DNA of 64,000 bases, taken from contig NC_041812.1 in assembly GCF_900964775.1 (NCBI RefSeq), positions 30,786,160 to 30,850,159 of the forward strand, given 5' to 3'. The notes under the pieces are model-generated. The model worked only from the letters and a program-made list of their open reading frames with translations, had not been told where the DNA came from and did not search any database. Every line of letters starts with the position of its first letter. Positions within the stretch are counted from its first letter, which is position 1. Source of the DNA: Scleropages formosus (Eukaryota; Chordata; Actinopteri; Osteoglossiformes; Osteoglossidae). The translations under genes and the position numbers were made by a program. Below, piece after piece: positions 58,593-64,000 of this stretch.

Positions 58593-61314
58593 GTTTTAAA
58601 GCTCATCTGAACACTTTGAGAAGTACTTAGAGGAATGGTGGCATAGAGCAGCTTGTTGGGTGGTCAAGCTGCTGATAGTAACATTAGTGGTTTAAACCCA
58701 CTTGAGAACCCTAAAGAACAAAGGTGCTAGGAAGCACTTTCTGAGTAAGAGATGGGGCCACTAACCTTGGTGCTGAAAGTCCAAGCATTGCAAGAAATAC
58801 ACAGAGCAGTTGGTTGGGGTGGCCAACAGTTGGGCTAAAGGTCCAAATGCAATGGGAGGAAACCCTGAGGAGGTAGGAAGGGGGCTACCCCTGGTATTGA
58901 AGGACTAGGGAAAGCAAGAGAGACCCCCTGAAGGGTGGGTGAGGGAGCCACCCCTGGTGCTAAAGAGCTGAAGGAGACAAGAGAGACCTCCTTGAGGGGG
59001 TAATGAGGTAGCCATGTGTGGTACCAAACATCTGAAGGTGTCAAAAGCCATGCAGAGCAGGCAATGAGGCTGATAAACACATTCCCCCTGAACCATGAAG
59101 AAAAGTAGAGGAGAGGCAATCCCTCCCCTGACCTCCAGAGAAAGAAGGTCGCTGCTGGTGTTGTTGTAGGACTACAGTTAGTGACTCCCCCCCCCCCTTT
59201 GTCTTTTAAAAAAAAGAAAAGCAGCAGTTCTTTCTACCCCCTACCCCTTCACACACACACTTTCTACAGACCTGGTGATTTACATACTAACCACCACAGG
59301 AGGTACACCCTCACCCAGCTCACCATACCCTTTGCAGGGCTTGAATCAATAACCATCACATTAGCCACCCAATCCTCAGCCTGCTGAGCTACACAACCAC
59401 TCCACAAACCCCTACTTGGATGTTTGAGATATAGTTAAAGTGCAAAATGGCCATTTAGCCAACCAGAATACCACCTCTCTCACAAAGTAAATCCACAACC
59501 TCGAGCATAGTAACTACCCCCACCAACCAGCTGTGCCACACAACCTACCCTCCAAAACCCCTTCTACACATAGCTAAGCTTGGGGAAGGGAACTTGGTCA
59601 CAGACCAAAAAGCAACTCCCCTCCAACGGGATCACACCCACAATCTGTTGGGGAGACACATAGCTCTCAGAATGCTGTCCCAGGCACCTGCACAGGTTGG
59701 TTCCCCTCCTGCTCTGGGATGGACACAGGGGCTGTCAGGAGTTTGCTTGAAAAGGAACAGCTTGTCTGAGGACCAGACCACCAACCCCAAGGTCATGGGT
59801 CTAACTTCACAAGCCAACAGAGCTCACAGGGGGGAATCAGAGGAGCATTCTGCATGGGACATCCTGTGTCCTTTGACACACAGGTGCTGTGGCCCGATTC
59901 TGGTTCCTCCCCACTGGGACACACTGGCTACTCTGAAATCTTGCAGTAGAGCAGTGGGGACACAGCACTGGCTTGTTGACCACATGAACCCAGCTAAACA
60001 CACCAGATCATTTTATTTCCCAGCGCTGTACACTGACAGTGAGGGTTGGGGAGGGGGGGTATCTTCTGTAAGGACACTGGATGCGTCCACCACCCAGCCA
60101 TCCATACCACAGTGCTTATTCCAGAGACCTCCCACTTTGCCTTTGACCTTTCTTGCTCAAGGAAGAAAAGAGAGAAAAGTGAATACCTGTGCGCAGGTGC
60201 TCCCCAATGACACACAACTCAAGAAGGTGCTATAAGACCAAAAGCCCCAGAGAAAGGAAGTTCTTACAATTCTGGGCGTGAGGAATTCGGTTGAGCAGAA
60301 CCATGATCTGAAAAAAACAAACAAGGCACTTTATTATACCACCATTATTACTCCATCACACTGCAGCAGACTGCGATGGACCGCAGCTAGAGCGAGCGAG
60401 CCATTTATACTGCAAATTTAAGGTAAATACCTCGCTCAAGGGTACCACACAGTACAGTGCTTTTCTTGGAGCTTGAACCTATAAACTTTAGGTTATCTGA
60501 GCCTGTCCTTAACCACTTCTTAGGTATTTTACTGCAGAAATACGGTGAAGTGCTACAAAACTACCTGTTTCGTGAATGCTGTGCTAGACAGCTATAGCTG
60601 CTTCATGAGTTCAGTGAAGTGAACTAACCAGCAACATTTTTGATTTTACTGCAGGGCACAGAACAGGTTGGAACACATTTACACATTATTTCAGCATTTG
60701 ATAGCATCTGCAGCTCTTTTTCCACTTCACATTGGAACATGGAAAACCATCCTCTTCACGCCACAGCAATTGGAGATCAGCAGCAAGTCCTTGAAATATG
60801 TAAGAAACTTGAACAATTCAATGAATAGCAGCACTACTTCTAAGGTGATCACATGAACACCAATCACATATGGCTTCAGAGATGGCACTGTACTCACTTT
60901 TACACTGTTCTTTCGGCACCCCTAGAAGTCTCTTTTTGACAATGTAATGATTGATGTCCTCAACTATGTCTTTCCCACTAAAGAACAAGACGATATTCCA
61001 TATAATGCTAAAACACAACAGCACAGCGGTAGTAACAGTTGTCCTCAAAAGATGAGCACACAAGTCTCTTAATGGGCTAATTTTTTAATTAAATCAAAAA
61101 GAATAACAAGTGAAGAAATATATACATCTGCAGGGAAAATACAGGAAAGCTGCTTGACTAATGCCAGCTGATTTTGACCATAGTAGTTAAAGCTGGAACT
61201 AGAACGTCATAAAAAATTCCAAAACTGGTCAGAAATCAAGAATTAAAAAAAAAAAAAACAAACAATTATGACAACGAATACATTTGACTTTTGCTAGGAT
61301 CAGAACATGATCCT

Positions 61315-62290
61315 TCAGGCAAAAAACAGCCGAAGCAAGGACCCCAGAGGAAGTCTTCCAGGGCGAAGAAGGGCGGCTATCCCTGCAATGCTCGCAACGG
61401 AGACTGCAAAGAAAGCGTTCCTCAGGAACAACCCCAAGTCCGCACCTCTCACCATGTGGAAAAAGGATAGGAAGCCGACCTACACAAGAGACAAACAAAA
61501 TGCCAAGTAAGTGTGGTTATTCCTGAACAAAATCAATTGATTCCAAGTCAGAAATACTTGCTGTACACATTGGAAACTACGGTCGGTGTAGGAATGTTTG
61601 TGGGTTTAGAACAATAAAGCATCATAATGCATGTCAGACGTGCGCTGAGAGACTCTTGCCACATGGTGAAAATTGTTACACATCCGCACTGCTTTCTTAA
61701 TTTCGACCTACATACAGCAACCACAAGAAAGGTTTGTTAAAGAAGTTTTGTGATCGTTTACCACAAGCAGAACCACTGCCGATTTCCATTCACTTTTAGC
61801 TGCTTCATGGAAGTAAAGACTAGTGTATACACAAGCAGTCTGCGTAGAACAATTACGGACACGTTTACACACAAGTTCTACCTACCCAGCCACCGTTGTG
61901 CAGAAGCCATTCTCCGTGCTCCTCGCTGAGGTAGCGAGCGATCGTCTCCGCTAACCTTCTGTTGCTGACGTCCACTCCCCGGGATGAGAGCTCGCTCGCT
62001 AGCATTCCTGCGAATGCAAAAAGCGCTACGACTCTTCCCCAGTTCAACTGTCCGTCATGCGCCAGCGCTGCCATGGTCTGCTTCAGACTGGTCAGGAAGT
62101 CGGGTTCAGAGTTGTCCAAGAAGTTCTGCACTAAGGTTTGAAATGTTGACCGATGTTGCCTCTCCGTTTGCTTCGCCAGTTGTCTCATGGCTTTGGCTGA
62201 CTCGCTTGGAGGGTCTTGCCGGATCCCAGTGCAGAAACCCACATAATCCTTTGCCACCAGCAAGGTCTCCCTCTCCAATGGGCTGGACAT
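61315..62290 (-). CDS. bcl2l10: BCL2-like 10, copy D (coding intact, upstream region lost)
   Basis: Exon 1 at 62290-61886 and exon 2 at 61479-61315 encode the same 189 residues as copies A and C, with intact splice sites. Only about 275 bp upstream of the ATG remain; at about 62567 the sequence jumps to what lies downstream of the next copy's exon 2. The CG island and TGACGCAAT element are therefore missing, and expression from a native promoter is doubtful. Confidence 0.88.
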
Positions 62291-63619
62291 TTTCTACAAA
62301 AACACAAAAAAGCACAACGCACAGTGGCTTTAATGCTGGCTACGCTTCCTCGGCACAATACTTAACGCCAGCTACTGGAAACACTTCAGTTACGCGCTTA
62401 AAATTACTACAAGATCACCTTGTGTGCTGTATACCATGTTAACACAGCAACGGCCCCTTGCACTCTGATATAATCATCAGTAGCAAAACCTGCGATTAAT
62501 ACTTTGTTTTTATTCAACGCACTTAAAGGATTCAACTCCTTTACCGCAAATTAACAGGGTAAATACCTACGGTGAAGTGCTACAAAACTACCTGTTTCGT
62601 GAATGCTGTGCTAGACAGCTATAGCTGCTTCATGAGTTCAGTGAAGTGAACTAACCAGCAACATTTTTGATTTTACTGCAGGGCACAGAACAGGTTGGAA
62701 CACATTTACACATTATTTCAGCATTTGATAGCATCTGCAGCTCTTTTTCCACTTCACATTGGAACATGGAAAACCATCCTCTTCACGCCACAGCAATTGG
62801 AGATCAGCAGCAAGTCCTTGAAATATGTAAGAAACTTGAACAATTCAATGAATAGCAGCACTACTTCTAAGGTGATCACATGAACACCAATCACATATGG
62901 CTTCAGAGATGGCACTGTACTCACTTTTACACTGTTCTTTCGGCACCCCTAGAAGTCTCTTTTTGACAATGTAATGATTGATGTCCTCAACTATGTCTTT
63001 CCCACTAAAGAACAAGACGATATTCCATATAATGCTAAAACACAACAGCACAGCGGTAGTAACAGTTGTCCTCAAAAGATGAGCACACAAGTCTCTTAAT
63101 GGGCTAATTTTTTAATTAAATCAAAAAGAATAACAAGTGAAGAAATATATACATCTGCAGGGAAAATACAGGAAAGCTGCTTGACTAATGCCAGCTGATT
63201 TTGACCATAGTAGTTAAAGCTGGAACTAGAACGTCATAAAAAATTCCAAAACTGGTCAGAAATCAAGAATTAAAAAAAAAAAAAACAAACAATTATGACA
63301 ACGAATACATTTGACTTTTGCTAGGATCAGAACATGATCCTTCAGGCAAAAAACAGCCGAAGCAAGGACCCCAGAGGAAGTCTTCCAGGGCGAAGAAGGG
63401 CGGCTATCCCTGCAATGCTCGCAACGGAGACTGCAAAGAAAGCGTTCCTCAGGAACAACCCCAAGTCCGCACCTCTCACCATGTGGAAAAAGGATAGGAA
63501 GCCGACCTACACAAGAGACAAACAAAATGCCAAGTAAGTGTGGTTATTCCTGAACAAAATCAATTGATTCCAAGTCAGAAATACTTGCTGTACACATTGG
63601 AAACTACGGTCGGTGTAGG
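61593..63619. repeat. short array unit 3 (2,027 bp, internal deletion)
   Basis: Keeps bcl2l10 D exon 1 at its left end and copy E exon 2 at its right, but lacks about 9,638 bp between them (equivalent of 50902-60540). The junction near 62567 reads GGGTAAATACCTACGG, a mix of two related SINE family 2 pieces that lie in the same orientation in full units. Confidence 0.9.
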
Positions 63620-64000
63620 AATGTTTGTGGGTTTAGAACAATAAAGCATCATAATGCATGTCAGACGTGCGCTGAGAGACTCTTGCCACATGGTGAAAAT
63701 TGTTACACATCCGCACTGCTTTCTTAATTTCGACCTACATACAGCAACCACAAGAAAGGTTTGTTAAAGAAGTTTTGTGATCGTTTACCACAAGCAGAAC
63801 CACTGCCGATTTCCATTCACTTTTAGCTGCTTCATGGAAGTAAAGACTAGTGTATACACAAGCAGTCTGCGTAGAACAATTACGGACATGTTTACACACA
63901 AGTTCTACCTACCCAGCCACCGTTGTGCAGAAGCCATTCTCCGTGCTCCTCGCTGAGGTAGCGAGCGATCGTCTCCGCTAACCTTCTGTTGCTGACGTCC
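63342..64000 (-). CDS. bcl2l10: BCL2-like 10, copy E (cut by the window edge)
   Basis: Exon 2 at 63506-63342 is complete and the 3' end of exon 1 (64000-63913, with the BH2 start and the donor) is present; the rest lies beyond the window. What is visible is identical to copies C and D. The array therefore continues to the right. Confidence 0.85.

Larger units (their letters stand above)
49928..61592. repeat. tandem segmental duplication unit 2 (11,665 bp)
   Basis: Second array unit, eight bases longer than unit 1 because of microsatellite and homopolymer changes. It holds the same order: bcl2l10 C exon 1, promoter, LINE 52380-53465 (-), SINE 53651-53893, SINE 54181-54380, LINE pieces 54548-54629 (-) and 54912-55492 (+), synaptotagmin relic 55561-56322, hairpin 56742-56788, SINE 57069-57287, tRNA-like array 57312-58592, and exon 2 of copy D. 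Confidence 0.93.

Noticed and set aside
38271-64000. Array as a pure assembly artefact from two haplotypes
   Set aside because: Not excluded, but scattered substitutions between units, the distinct short unit and the opposite-strand copy A argue for real copies. Read depth would settle it.

Overview
The window is nuclear DNA from a ray-finned (teleost) fish. The evidence is multi-exon genes with canonical GT-AG introns, CR1/L2-type LINEs, two tRNA-derived SINE families, and the gene order myosin-Va - Gbeta5 - Bcl2l10, which matches the vertebrate block MYO5A-MYO5C-GNB5-BCL2L10. The CG-rich SINE family suggests, weakly, an early-branching teleost such as an osteoglossomorph; this is a guess.

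Positions 1-16200 hold the 3' two thirds of a myosin Va gene (myo5a, + strand): the end of the motor domain, six IQ motifs, the coiled coil with the alternatively spliced B/D/F exon region, and the globular cargo-binding tail ending at 14938. Exon B is a 9-nt microexon. A phase-compatible exon resembles mammalian exon F. Exon D survives only as a frameshifted remnant. Positions 18479-27050 hold a complete gnb5 gene (+ strand, ten main coding exons plus a 12-nt last coding exon). MYO5C, which lies between these two genes in mammals, is absent.

From about 27.5 kb to the right edge the window is a recently amplified bcl2l10 locus. This is an anti-apoptotic BCL-2 family gene with BH1, BH2 and a C-terminal membrane anchor, coded by two exons. 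Copy A (29852-30827, +) sits in the syntenic position. An extra, older second exon lies at 34707-34871 inside a 51-bp inverted repeat, and a 3.2-kb LINE follows. After that come left-pointing copies B, C, D and E in a tandem array of 11.66-kb units (38271-49927, 49928-61592), one short 2.03-kb unit (61593-63619) and the start of the next. The units are nearly identical. Copy B has lost exon 2 at the LINE junction. Copy C is complete. Copy D has both exons but has lost its distal upstream region. Copy E runs off the window. Each full unit also carries LINE pieces, a dead synaptotagmin gene fragment, SINEs and a tandem array of tRNA-like ~145-bp repeats.

Copy A is almost identical to copy C over about 5 kb in inverted orientation, yet its upstream region is only roughly 85-90% similar by eye. 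That sharp change points to recent gene conversion or a recent inverted duplication. All homology statements come from reading the sequence; no alignment or database search was run. An assembly artefact in the array cannot be excluded from sequence alone.
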